Shown here in pieces: positions 1 to 5,609 of a DNA stretch of 6,207 nucleotides. The translations under genes were made by a program, and so were the position numbers. The stretch comes from Paenibacillus sp. (GTDB lineage Bacteria; Bacillota; Bacilli; Paenibacillales; NBRC-103111), in NCBI GenBank assembly GCA_029239545.1, contig JARBUQ010000491.1, positions 1 through 6,207 on the forward strand, written 5' to 3'. The first letter of the stretch is position 1; every line of letters begins with the position of its first letter. The notes under the pieces are model-generated. The model searched no databases. It saw only the letters and a program-made list of their open reading frames with translations, and had not been told where the DNA came from.

Positions 1-249
1 CTTCTGAAAAAACTCATCCCTTATTTGTGTGCCCTTGGCGGACAATTGTTCTTCGGAGATCTCCTTGTGCCTGATATGCACTTGATAGAGAAGCTCCTCC
101 TGGGTGTACACATAAGGATTGGCCGACACCAGCTCAAACTCGATTCCGGCTTTAGTCTTGCCATCCTTCTTATCCGGCGGTACTGAAGCGGCAACGGCCG
201 GGCAATCCTGTGCTACTTTGATGAACGTGTCATAGTAATTCCATTCCAT
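1..249 (-). CDS. DUF6157-family protein, N-terminal part (runs off window)
   Basis: On the minus strand an ATG at 249 opens a frame that stays open for 83 codons to the window edge, so the C-terminus is missing. The protein begins MEWNYYDTFIKVAQDCP, continues through a VPPDKKDGKTKAGIEFEL stretch and has ANPYVYTQEELLYQVHIRHK in the middle. I recognise this pattern (N-Y-Y-x-T-F-I near the start, then DCP, VPP and NPYxYTQ) as the DUF6157 family of small soluble proteins of unknown biochemical function. There is no signal peptide or membrane segment. The start is fixed by a strong AGGAGG ribosome binding site at 257-262, 7 nt upstream. A promoter and an operator-like inverted repeat lie directly upstream, so it is probably controlled by a dedicated repressor that is not in this window. 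The reading frame is certain; the family name is from memory of its motifs. Confidence 0.8.
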   Translation of the reverse strand, partial: MEWNYYDTFIKVAQDCPAVAASVPPDKKDGKTKAGIEFELVSANPYVYTQEELLYQVHIRHKEISEEQLSAKGTQIRDEFFQK

Positions 250-268
250 AACTGTTCCTCCTATCTTC

Positions 269-284
269 TTGACCGTTTAGTCAA
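269..284. promoter_or_regulatory. Putative repressor operator of the DUF6157 gene
   Basis: The 16-bp inverted repeat TTGACcgtttaGTCAA has perfect 5-bp arms and a 6-bp centre. On the minus strand it reads TTGACTAAACGGTCAA and starts directly after the predicted -10 (285-290), so it covers the expected transcription start. A repressor would occupy this place. The size and symmetry suit a TetR-type dimer, but the regulator is not identified. The sequence differs from the palindrome in front of the ABC operon, so the TetR protein encoded here is probably not its ligand. Confidence 0.5.
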
Positions 285-313
285 ATTATTACGCATTTTG
301 CGGGCGAGATCAA
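285..313 (-). promoter_or_regulatory. Sigma-A-type promoter of the DUF6157 gene
   Basis: Reading the minus strand, a -35 TTGATC (313-308) and a -10 AATAAT (290-285, five of six consensus bases) are separated by 17 bp. The start would fall near 278, giving a leader of about 30 nt that contains the AGGAGG site. The -35 is only moderate (four of six), which suits a regulated promoter. Confidence 0.5.
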
Positions 314-393
314 GACAACATCACCCTCTAACCCGACTTTTTACGCGAGCGAACTCTCATTATTTCATCCATTCAGCCCCTTAAGCCAGAACA

Positions 394-402
394 TGTTACA
401 AT
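394..402 (+). promoter_or_regulatory. Extended -10 promoter of exoA
   Basis: TGTTACAAT fits the extended -10 pattern TGnTATAAT with one mismatch. No convincing -35 lies 16-18 bp upstream, and extended -10 promoters often tolerate this. Transcription would begin near 409, about 38 nt before the exoA start codon. The divergent gene has its own promoter about 100 bp away, so the two need not share regulation. Confidence 0.45.
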
Positions 403-446
403 AGGTGTAGACCTTATTTGTAAATAGCAAGGAGAAAACACCGATT

Positions 447-1205
447 ATGAAGCTGGTATCATGGAACGTCAATGGATTAAGAGCTTGTGTGAATAAAGGA
501 TTCAATGATTACTTCGCAGAAACCGGAGCAGATATATTCTGTATTCAGGAGACCAAGCTGCAGGAGGGACAAATTAACCTGGAGCTTGGCAAAGAATATA
601 TGTCCTATTGGAACCATGCCTTGAAGAAGGGATATTCCGGAACGGCTATTTTTACAAAAATTAAGCCGCTTTCCGTTCGATATGGATTGGAAGAGGACGA
701 TGAACCCGAAGGACGTATTATTACTCTTGAGTTCGAGGCTTTCTATGTAGTGAATGTATACACCCCCAATGCCAGACGGGATCTTTCTAGGCTGGATTAC
801 AGATTGGAATGGGAGGAACGGTTTCGAAGCTACCTTCAACAGTTGGACACGCTTAAACCTGTCATTATTTGTGGGGATTTGAATGTGGCCCACCAGGAGA
901 TTGATCTGAAGAATGCCAGATCCAATCAAGGCAATTCCGGTTTCACCCTCGAGGAGCGCGACAAGATGACTCAGCTGCTGGCAGCAGGCTTTACCGATAC
1001 ATTCCGGCATTTCTACCCTGATCGAACGGATGCTTATTCTTGGTGGTCTTATATGCCCAAGGTAAGAGAAAGAAATGTTGGGTGGCGTATTGATTATTTT
1101 CTTGTTTCTTCAAGACTCGAGTCCTCCTTAATCGGGGCCGAGATCGACTGCGATGTATTGGGCAGCGATCACTGTCCTGTTGTTGTTAAAATGGCGGACC
1201 TGTAA
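447..1205 (+). CDS. exoA: Exodeoxyribonuclease III / AP endonuclease (ExoA type)
   Basis: This is a cytoplasmic DNA-repair enzyme. Family members cut the backbone 5' to abasic sites and remove 3' blocking groups as a 3'-5' exonuclease, using a divalent metal. The 252 residues match the length I know for B. subtilis ExoA and span the whole endonuclease/exonuclease/phosphatase fold. Visible motifs in order are WNVNGLR at 6-12, QETK at 34-37 with metal ligand Glu35, NVYTPN at 103-108 with Tyr105, GDLNVAH at 143-149 with Asp144 and Asn146, WRIDYF near 214-219, and GSDHCPV at 239-245 with the Asp241-His242 catalytic pair. All expected active-site residues are present. AAGGAG at 429-434 precedes the ATG by 12 nt, a slightly long spacing, but the protein starts exactly where the family does (MKLVSWNVNG). 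It is monocistronic: an extended -10 promoter lies before it and a terminator follows its stop. Confidence 0.96.
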   Translation: MKLVSWNVNGLRACVNKGFNDYFAETGADIFCIQETKLQEGQINLELGKEYMSYWNHALKKGYSGTAIFTKIKPLSVRYGLEEDDEPEGRIITLEFEAFYVVNVYTPNARRDLSRLDYRLEWEERFRSYLQQLDTLKPVIICGDLNVAHQEIDLKNARSNQGNSGFTLEERDKMTQLLAAGFTDTFRHFYPDRTDAYSWWSYMPKVRERNVGWRIDYFLVSSRLESSLIGAEIDCDVLGSDHCPVVVKMADL

Positions 1206-1256
1206 GCAATGAGCAATGTTACGGATAGCAGCAATACCCTATAGTTTGTTGTTACT

Positions 1257-1288
1257 AGACCTCCGGAAGAAATTCCAGGGGTCTTTTT
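1257..1288 (+). terminator. Intrinsic terminator after exoA
   Basis: AGACCTC (1257-1263) pairs with GGGGTCT (1278-1284), including one G-U pair. After a single C/A mismatch, GGAA (1265-1268) pairs with TTCC (1273-1276), closing a GAAA tetraloop. A run of five T follows the stem (1284-1288). It lies about 50 nt past the exoA stop and insulates the ABC operon from it. Confidence 0.85.
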
Positions 1289-1366
1289 AGGTATCGAACT
1301 GGACGGAAACCTACTGAAATGGCCTATCTGCGCATAAATGATCAACAATAGCCGTTGTTCACCAAA

Positions 1367-1382
1367 AAAAGTGATTACTCAC
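1367..1382. promoter_or_regulatory. Second, degenerate operator copy upstream of the ABC operon promoter
   Basis: The core AGTGATTACTCA at 1370-1381 matches the core of the perfect palindrome at 1428-1439 in 11 of 12 positions. Over the full 16-bp window 12 bases match. It ends at the base before the -35 hexamer (1383), so the two copies bracket the promoter with centres 58 bp apart. A TetR-family dimer, probably the one encoded in this operon, is the likely ligand; binding is inferred. Confidence 0.5.
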
Positions 1383-1411
1383 TTGACACTAGGAAATGCC
1401 AGCAGTATATT
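1383..1411 (+). promoter_or_regulatory. Near-consensus sigma-A promoter of the ABC-tetR operon
   Basis: A perfect TTGACA -35 (1383-1388) and a TATATT -10 (1406-1411, five of six) are separated by exactly 17 bp. Transcription should start near 1418, just before the palindromic operator. This would be a strong promoter if unrepressed, as expected for a drug-type exporter normally held off by a repressor. Confidence 0.8.
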
Positions 1412-1420
1412 AATTCCATC

Positions 1421-1444
1421 AATAATGAGTGATCACTCATTATT
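1421..1444. promoter_or_regulatory. Perfect 24-bp palindromic operator, probably TetR-family
   Basis: The half-site AATAATGAGTGA (1421-1432) is followed without a spacer by its exact reverse complement (1433-1444). The palindrome lies about 3 to 26 bp downstream of the predicted transcription start and ends 3 nt before the ribosome binding site, so a bound dimer would block the promoter. The operon's third gene encodes a TetR-family protein, the obvious ligand, which makes the operon autoregulated. The perfect symmetry is seen directly; the identity of the binding protein is inferred. Confidence 0.75.
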
Positions 1445-1447
1445 ATC

Positions 1448-1454
1448 AAAGGAG
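1448..1454 (+). promoter_or_regulatory. Ribosome binding site that fixes the ABC ATPase start
   Basis: AAAGGAG lies 8 nt before the ATG at 1463. A GTG at 1454 is in frame, but its first base is the last base of this site, so it cannot be the start served by it. The ATG is therefore preferred. Confidence 0.75.
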
Positions 1455-1462
1455 TGAACAAT

Positions 1463-2197
1463 ATGCCGAAAGAAAACGACATATGCATCCAAACCTGGGA
1501 TGTAATCCGCAAATTCGATGGCAAGGCGATTCTCCACAACATTAGCCTCAGTGTTAGTAAACGCGAGATTTTCGGATTACTCGGTCCTTCGGGTTCCGGC
1601 AAAACTACTTTGGTCAAACTGATCGCTGGCATTGATGAAGCGACAAGCGGCCGAATCGAGATGCTGGATACGCCGATGCCAAAGCTTGCAATGATGAATC
1701 GGATCGGTTACATGGCTCAATCTGACGCCCTTTATACCGAGCTGTCGGCCAAAGAAAATCTCGAGTTTTTCGGCTCTCTCTTCGGTCTACGCGGTGAAAA
1801 GCTTAAAAAACGAATGCTGGAGGTTATGGAGCTTGTCAACCTGACACCTCATCTGAAGCGCTCCGTTGGTGCTTACTCCGGCGGCATGAAACGCCGTTTA
1901 TCTCTTGCCATTGCGCTTCTCCATGAACCGGAAGTGCTCATTCTCGATGAGCCAACCGTTGGCATCGATCCTGTACTTCGCAAATCCATATGGGATGAGC
2001 TTGGGAATCTAAGCAGGAGAGGAACAACGATCATGATCACTACTCACGTCATGGATGAAGCAGACAAATGCCACCGACTCGGTATGGTTCGAGATGGATA
2101 CCTTATCGCTGTCGGAACTCCTGAAGAGCTGAAAGAGCAAACTGGCAGCGCCAATATAGAAGAAGCATTCCTGTTCTATGGAGGGGTTCACTCATGA
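1463..2197 (+). CDS. ABC exporter ATP-binding protein (ABC-2 / drug export type)
   Basis: This is the nucleotide-binding subunit of an ABC exporter; it hydrolyses ATP at the inner face of the membrane to drive the permease encoded next. The 244-residue protein holds one complete ABC domain: Walker A GPSGSGKT at 41-48, Q-loop Gln86, signature YSGGM at 138-142, Walker B VLILDEP at 158-164 with Asp162 and catalytic Glu163, D-loop GIDP at 167-170, and switch His195 in TTHVMDEA. The GLLGPSGSGKTTL and MITTHVMDEA wording is typical of the CcmA/DrrA-like group that pairs with ABC-2 permeases in drug, lipid or antibiotic export. Translation from the ATG follows AAAGGAG at 1448-1454. The stop overlaps the permease start by 4 bp (ATGA, 2194-2197), implying translational coupling. 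The substrate cannot be read from the sequence. All catalytic motifs are intact. Confidence 0.93.
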   Translation: MPKENDICIQTWDVIRKFDGKAILHNISLSVSKREIFGLLGPSGSGKTTLVKLIAGIDEATSGRIEMLDTPMPKLAMMNRIGYMAQSDALYTELSAKENLEFFGSLFGLRGEKLKKRMLEVMELVNLTPHLKRSVGAYSGGMKRRLSLAIALLHEPEVLILDEPTVGIDPVLRKSIWDELGNLSRRGTTIMITTHVMDEADKCHRLGMVRDGYLIAVGTPEELKEQTGSANIEEAFLFYGGVHS

Positions 2198-3159
2198 GAA
2201 TTCGAGCCCTCATTATCCGTATTGTTCGCCAATTCATTCATGACAAGCGAACGATGGCGTTATTGATCGCTGCCCCGCTATTAGTCTTGTCCCTCATGTA
2301 TTTAGTATTTAACGGCGATACGTATCAACCGAAGCTTGGCACTCTCCAAATCCCGGCATCCCTATCACAAACCTTAAGCAATAACCATGCTATCGTGACA
2401 GCCTTCAGCACCTCGGATGAAGCAGAGGCGGCTCTCGGCGACCGGGAAATCGATGCGATCATCCAGCTTGACGGCACATTTCCGCATGTGAAGCTGGAGG
2501 GCAGCGATCCCGCCAAGAACCGCTCCGTCATGATGCTCATTCAAAAATCCGCTGACATGTCTGCCTTCGACAATTTCGGCCCGGTATTGATTGGATTATT
2601 CGCCTTTTTCTTCGTCTTCCTCATTGCGGGAGTCTCCTTCCTGAAGGAGCGCACTAGCGGAACATTAGAGCGCCTCTTGGCCACTCCGCTGCGCCGCTGG
2701 GAAATCGTGGTTGGTTATATGGCAGGCTTCGGTATATTCACCAGTCTGCAAGCGGTTTTGATCGCGGGGTACACGATTGGTGTGCTGGGCAGTTTAATGG
2801 TAGGTTCCTTCTGGTATGTGCTCCTGATTATGCTGCTATTGTCCATAACGGCACTTAGCTTCGGCACCTTCCTGTCTGCGTTTGCGAACACAGAATTTCA
2901 GATGATTCAATTCATTCCGTTAGTTATTGTCCCGCAGGTGTTCTTCTCAGGATTATTCGATCTCGACAGCATGTCACCTTGGCTGAGTTGGCTGTCCTAT
3001 ATTACTCCGCTTAAGTACGGTGCTGACGCACTTCGCAATATTATGATCCGTGGGGAAGGCTGGGGCTCCATCGCCTTTGATGTATATTTATTGCTGGCGT
3101 TGTCCCTGCTCTTCATGGCTGCCAATGTACTCGCGTTGCGCAAGCATCGGAAAATATAG
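2194..3159 (+). CDS. ABC-2 type transporter permease
   Basis: This is the membrane partner of the preceding ATPase. It is 321 residues long, with one hydrophobic segment near 21-39, then a soluble, probably external region of about 90 residues (41-129). Five more likely membrane segments follow near 130-150, 174-196, 205-229, 238-254 and 294-314. This 1 + loop + 5 layout is typical of ABC-2 permeases of the YhhJ/YbhR/NatB sort. The hallmark cytoplasmic motif after the second segment is ERTSGTLERLLATPLRRWE (152-170), the coupling-helix region in this family. Another typical feature is the SYITPLKYGADALRNIMI motif (268-285). A strong GGAGGGG (2180-2186) lies 7 nt before the ATG. With a single ATPase and a single permease, the transporter probably works as a 2+2 dimer. 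Export of a toxic small molecule or lipid is the usual role given a TetR partner, but the substrate is unknown. Confidence 0.9.
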   Translation: MRIRALIIRIVRQFIHDKRTMALLIAAPLLVLSLMYLVFNGDTYQPKLGTLQIPASLSQTLSNNHAIVTAFSTSDEAEAALGDREIDAIIQLDGTFPHVKLEGSDPAKNRSVMMLIQKSADMSAFDNFGPVLIGLFAFFFVFLIAGVSFLKERTSGTLERLLATPLRRWEIVVGYMAGFGIFTSLQAVLIAGYTIGVLGSLMVGSFWYVLLIMLLLSITALSFGTFLSAFANTEFQMIQFIPLVIVPQVFFSGLFDLDSMSPWLSWLSYITPLKYGADALRNIMIRGEGWGSIAFDVYLLLALSLLFMAANVLALRKHRKI

Positions 3160-3189
3160 TAATCTTGTAAGGACATTCATTCGAACGTG

Positions 3190-3196
3190 AAAGGGG
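3190..3196 (+). promoter_or_regulatory. Ribosome binding site that favours the tetR ATG start
   Basis: AAAGGGG lies 11 nt before the ATG at 3208. An in-frame GTG at 3187 is also possible and has AAGGA (3169-3173) 13 nt upstream, a poorer arrangement. The ATG is preferred, with moderate certainty. Confidence 0.5.
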
Positions 3197-3207
3197 ATAC
3201 TGCCTCT

Positions 3208-3882
3208 ATGTCACATAATACAGAACAATGGCTGGAGGACCTTATCCGGTTGACCGACGGGGACGACAAGAAGAAAACCGATAAACAAGCTAAGATTTTG
3301 GAGGCTGCTATCGAGATCTTCTCGGAAAAAGGCTATGCTGCCACATCAACCAGTGAAATTGCTCAGAAGGCCGGCGTCGCGGAAGGTACTATTTTTCGTC
3401 ACTATAAAACAAAGAAGGATCTATTGCTGTCAATCGCAGGTCCGATCGCGACCAAGCTGGTAGCTCCATTTCTTATGCGCGATTTTGCCAAGCTGCTTGA
3501 TCTTCCCTACAACCAGGTCGATGAGTTCTTTCGGGCTATTGCCAGAGACAGAGTGATCTTCGCTCGCAAAAACGTGAAGCTTATCAAAATCCTGTTCCAT
3601 GAGGTACCTTTTCAACCGGAATTAATGGAGCAGGTTAAAGGCTTGTTGACAAACATCGTGGTACAGCGTATCGAGAAGGTTGTGAAACATTTTCAGGAGC
3701 AGGGGCAGGTTATAGAAGCCCCGCCTTGGCGTATTATGCGTTCCGCCGCCAGCATGTTCATTGGTATGATTATTTTCCATGTATTTCTAATGCCGGAATT
3801 CCCCTTCGACGAGGAAGAGGAAATCGATCGTACACTGGACATTCTTTTACACGGAATCGCACGACGGACAGAAGCAGAGTAA
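3208..3882 (+). CDS. TetR/AcrR-family transcriptional regulator
   Basis: This is a dimeric one-component repressor, probably of its own operon. The 224 residues from the ATG start with a polar, lysine/aspartate-rich lead of about 25 residues. The TetR_N helix-turn-helix follows at about 26-72, reading ILEAAIEIFSEKGYAATST, then SEIAQKAGVAEGTIFRHY and KTKKDLL. The recognition helix is around AEGTIFRHY (58-66). The rest (about 75-224) is helical, ligand-binding and divergent, as usual for the family, so the inducer cannot be predicted. It sits 48 bp after the permease with no promoter visible between, so it is co-transcribed. Its likely operators are the 24-bp palindrome at 1421-1444 and the partial copy at 1367-1382. 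An upstream GTG (3187) would add seven residues. Inducer binding would release the operator and raise exporter production. Confidence 0.9.
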   Translation: MSHNTEQWLEDLIRLTDGDDKKKTDKQAKILEAAIEIFSEKGYAATSTSEIAQKAGVAEGTIFRHYKTKKDLLLSIAGPIATKLVAPFLMRDFAKLLDLPYNQVDEFFRAIARDRVIFARKNVKLIKILFHEVPFQPELMEQVKGLLTNIVVQRIEKVVKHFQEQGQVIEAPPWRIMRSAASMFIGMIIFHVFLMPEFPFDEEEEIDRTLDILLHGIARRTEAE

Positions 3883-3932
3883 CCCAGAACCCCCCAACAA
3901 CCACAGTCGCGGTTGTTGGGGGGTTCTGGGTT
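3881..3932 (+). terminator. Long perfect hairpin at the end of the ABC-tetR operon
   Basis: Bases 3881-3902 are an exact reverse complement of 3911-3932, a 22-bp stem with an 8-nt loop (acagtcgc). The stem includes a run of six C facing six G. Its left arm starts at the second base of the tetR stop codon TAA (3880-3882). Only TTTAT follows, a poor U-tract, so termination may rest on the very stable stem, or the hairpin may also protect the mRNA 3' end. No gene approaches from the other side. Confidence 0.7.
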
Positions 3933-4078
3933 TATGGGGTACAAGCGCACCAGTTGTACTCCTTCACATAATTTCACATTTTGTTGCGATAGATCGTCCA
4001 CAATTATGCAGTAATTTAATAGGCAAGGGGAGAGAACATTCGGCTTCCCCAAATCGAAGAGAAAAGAGGAACAAGAAT

Positions 4079-4798
4079 ATGAACACTCGAAAGAAAGCAA
4101 AAGCTAAATGGGCACAGGTAGGTCTGATGGCTTTAGTACTTACGATTGGTGCGGGAGGAATGAGCGCAGCTTCGGCAGAAGAGACTGGGAATACAACTGG
4201 GCAGGCGACTGTTCCAACATATGAAACTGCTCAACCGGCGGTAATCAGCAGTTCAATGGTAATTGGCCATGCGTCTGCTGGTCCGGGGCTTCTCGTTAAT
4301 CCGATTCATCAGCGCAACTATTGGAAGCTGCTAGTTGCAGCCTATGCTCCGGAATTATCGGAACAGTGGGCAAATGCTTTGGAAGACCGCAAGAAGCTGG
4401 ATGACAGCGTGCCAAAAAACGCACCAACCCTTCACTTCTCATCGAAATCGGAATCCTTTACGCTTCCCTCGGTCTCCGCAGTTCCTGGTGCAATAGGGGC
4501 AGTTAGTGTTAAGGAAGGGGCTCTCTTAAAAGTAGAGGCGTTGGAAGGAACATTTGAGAGCCTTGGAAATGTAACCACATTACCTGCTCTATCAGTCAAT
4601 GCTATAATGAGCAGAGAGCTACCTCCTGAGCTTCAGATCTATATCGATCTGAATAAAGCGGTTGAAGCTGATGATGCCGATTCCATTCGCGAGCTTCTCC
4701 CTCAGCTTCTTGAGAACTATGTGAAAGAAACTGAAAATCTGAAGCAGAATTTAGAAGCTGTTTCCCCATTGGTTGAAGACAACGCGGACACTAAATAG
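4079..4798 (+). CDS. Secreted protein of unknown function
   Basis: I do not recognise a named family. The 239-residue product starts with a textbook Sec signal peptide: a basic region with Arg4, Lys5, Lys6, Lys8 and Lys10, a hydrophobic core at about 14-28, and a likely signal peptidase I cut after AASA (Ala33). The mature part, about 206 residues, has no cysteine and no further membrane segment or anchor, so it is probably released or wall-associated. It has a Thr/Pro-rich lead (36-59), a segment NPIHQRNYWKLLVAAYAPEL (74-93) running into an amphipathic EQWANALEDRKKL, a middle rich in Ser/Val/Gly that suggests beta structure, and an acidic leucine-rich helical tail from about 190. AGAGGA (4065-4070) lies 8 nt before the ATG. 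The 146-bp upstream gap shows no convincing promoter. A hairpin terminator separates it from cssR 115 bp downstream. It may be a substrate, target or partner of the secretion-stress system, but only proximity suggests this. Confidence 0.85.
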   Translation: MNTRKKAKAKWAQVGLMALVLTIGAGGMSAASAEETGNTTGQATVPTYETAQPAVISSSMVIGHASAGPGLLVNPIHQRNYWKLLVAAYAPELSEQWANALEDRKKLDDSVPKNAPTLHFSSKSESFTLPSVSAVPGAIGAVSVKEGALLKVEALEGTFESLGNVTTLPALSVNAIMSRELPPELQIYIDLNKAVEADDADSIRELLPQLLENYVKETENLKQNLEAVSPLVEDNADTK

Positions 4799-4827
4799 AG
4801 AAAAAGACGCGTTGATAGTTTTTATAC

Positions 4828-4860
4828 AAGCTGGAGCCGCCTAATAAGCGCTCCAGCTTT
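4828..4860 (+). terminator. Hairpin terminator after the secreted-protein gene
   Basis: AAGCTGGAGC (4828-4837) pairs with GCTCCAGCTT (4850-4859), and an inner GC/GC pair (4839-4840 with 4848-4849) narrows the loop. Only TTT follows. A second small hairpin, ACAGC-ttttt-GCTGT (4861-4875), comes straight after and may strengthen the stop. The pair sits 30 nt past the 4079-4798 stop, so cssR probably has its own promoter in the remaining 40 bp; I could not identify one with confidence. Confidence 0.65.
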
Positions 4861-4913
4861 ACAGCTTTTTGCTGTTTACATGCACAAGTCTTTAAGAAAA
4901 CCGAGGTGATTGG

Positions 4914-5609
4914 ATGTTTCGCATATTTCTGGTAGAGGACGAAGAACACTTAAGCGGTATATTATCTGCGTATTTAGCGAACGAGGGGTGGCACGTGCGT
5001 TCGTTCCCGGATGGCATCTCCGCCAGAGAGGTCATTAGAGAACGGCCGGACTTGTGGGTCCTCGATATAATGCTGCCTGGAGGGGTGGACGGTTATCAGC
5101 TTGTCCGTGAGATCAAAGCCGATAGAGCGCTCCTTCCCGTCGTCTTCATCTCTGCGAGAGATGCCGATATCGATCGCATTATCGGACTGGAGATGGGCAG
5201 CGATGATTATTTATCCAAGCCCTTTCTTCCGCGGGAGCTTGTCGTGCGTGTCCGCAAGCTGCTGGACCGGGTATATGGGAAGGAGACGGCTGGAATTGCT
5301 GAGGCAAGCGAGGTTCGTTCACGAATTTTCATAGCCCCTTATCGGATTGATGTGCAGGCACGAATGGTCAAAAACCAACAGGATGAGCCTATCGAGCTTA
5401 CCTCCAAGGAATTTGATCTGCTGCTTTACTTGGTTGAGCATCTCGGTCAGGTACTGGGACGGGAGCAAATTCTCATAGCTGTATGGGGCAATGACTACTA
5501 CGGCTCGGACCGGGTTGTCGATGACCTGGTTCGTCGATTGCGCAGAAGACTGCCCGAATTAAAGCTGGAAACCGTTTACGGCTTTGGCTATAGGATGGTG
5601 AGTGTATGA
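4914..5609 (+). CDS. cssR: CssR-like response regulator, OmpR/PhoB family
   Basis: This is a DNA-binding response regulator. In B. subtilis, CssR activates htrA, htrB and its own operon when secreted proteins misfold at the membrane-wall interface. The 231 residues divide into a receiver domain (about 2-120) and a winged-helix output domain (about 132-230). Receiver landmarks are Glu8-Asp9, phosphoacceptor Asp51 in VLDIMLP, Ser80 and Lys102 (SKPF). The output domain shows LTSKEFDLLLYLVEH, VWGNDYYGSDRVVDDLVRRLRRR and VYGFGYRM. The stretches FISARDADIDR, SKPFLPREL and DRVVDDLVRRLRR match B. subtilis CssR very closely from memory, which is why I name it. One oddity is that the loop after Asp51 reads LPGGVDGY, one residue longer than the usual LPxxDGY. 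GAGGTGAT (4903-4910) is a strong ribosome binding site. Its stop overlaps the cssS start by 4 bp (5606-5609). htrA/htrB are not in the window. Confidence 0.88.
   Translation: MFRIFLVEDEEHLSGILSAYLANEGWHVRSFPDGISAREVIRERPDLWVLDIMLPGGVDGYQLVREIKADRALLPVVFISARDADIDRIIGLEMGSDDYLSKPFLPRELVVRVRKLLDRVYGKETAGIAEASEVRSRIFIAPYRIDVQARMVKNQQDEPIELTSKEFDLLLYLVEHLGQVLGREQILIAVWGNDYYGSDRVVDDLVRRLRRRLPELKLETVYGFGYRMVSV

Noticed and set aside
477..1010. Long open frame on the minus strand inside exoA
   Set aside because: It is fully antisense to a complete, motif-verified exonuclease gene, and its translation shows no recognisable domain or good ribosome binding site.
1289..1366. Stretch between the exoA terminator and the ABC operon control region
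   Set aside because: I looked for a small gene, RNA or leader peptide and found only stop-rich frames and a weak AACAA/TTGTT repeat (1344-1358).
2188..2195. TCACTCAT, a half-site of the operator palindrome, at the ATPase/permease junction
   Set aside because: It is only one arm, placed over the permease start codon, with no matching second arm at the right spacing; chance is likely.
3726..3971. Plus-strand open frame of 81 codons overlapping the tetR 3' end
   Set aside because: It is out of frame with tetR and reads through the hairpin; the translation looks like frame noise and it has no ribosome binding site.
4027..4050. GGGGA...TCCCC inverted repeat in the leader of the secreted-protein gene
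   Set aside because: Five base pairs with a 14-nt loop are too weak to call a regulatory structure or riboswitch.
3693..4100. Minus-strand open frame across the tetR end, hairpin and the following gap
   Set aside because: It runs through the hairpin and overlaps two plus-strand genes, has a low-complexity Ser/Cys-rich translation, and lacks a supporting start.
4861..4913. Possible cssR promoter (TTGCTG 4869-4874 with TTTAAG 4891-4896)
   Set aside because: Both hexamers are poor and overlap a small hairpin. A promoter is expected here because of the upstream terminator, but I cannot place it.
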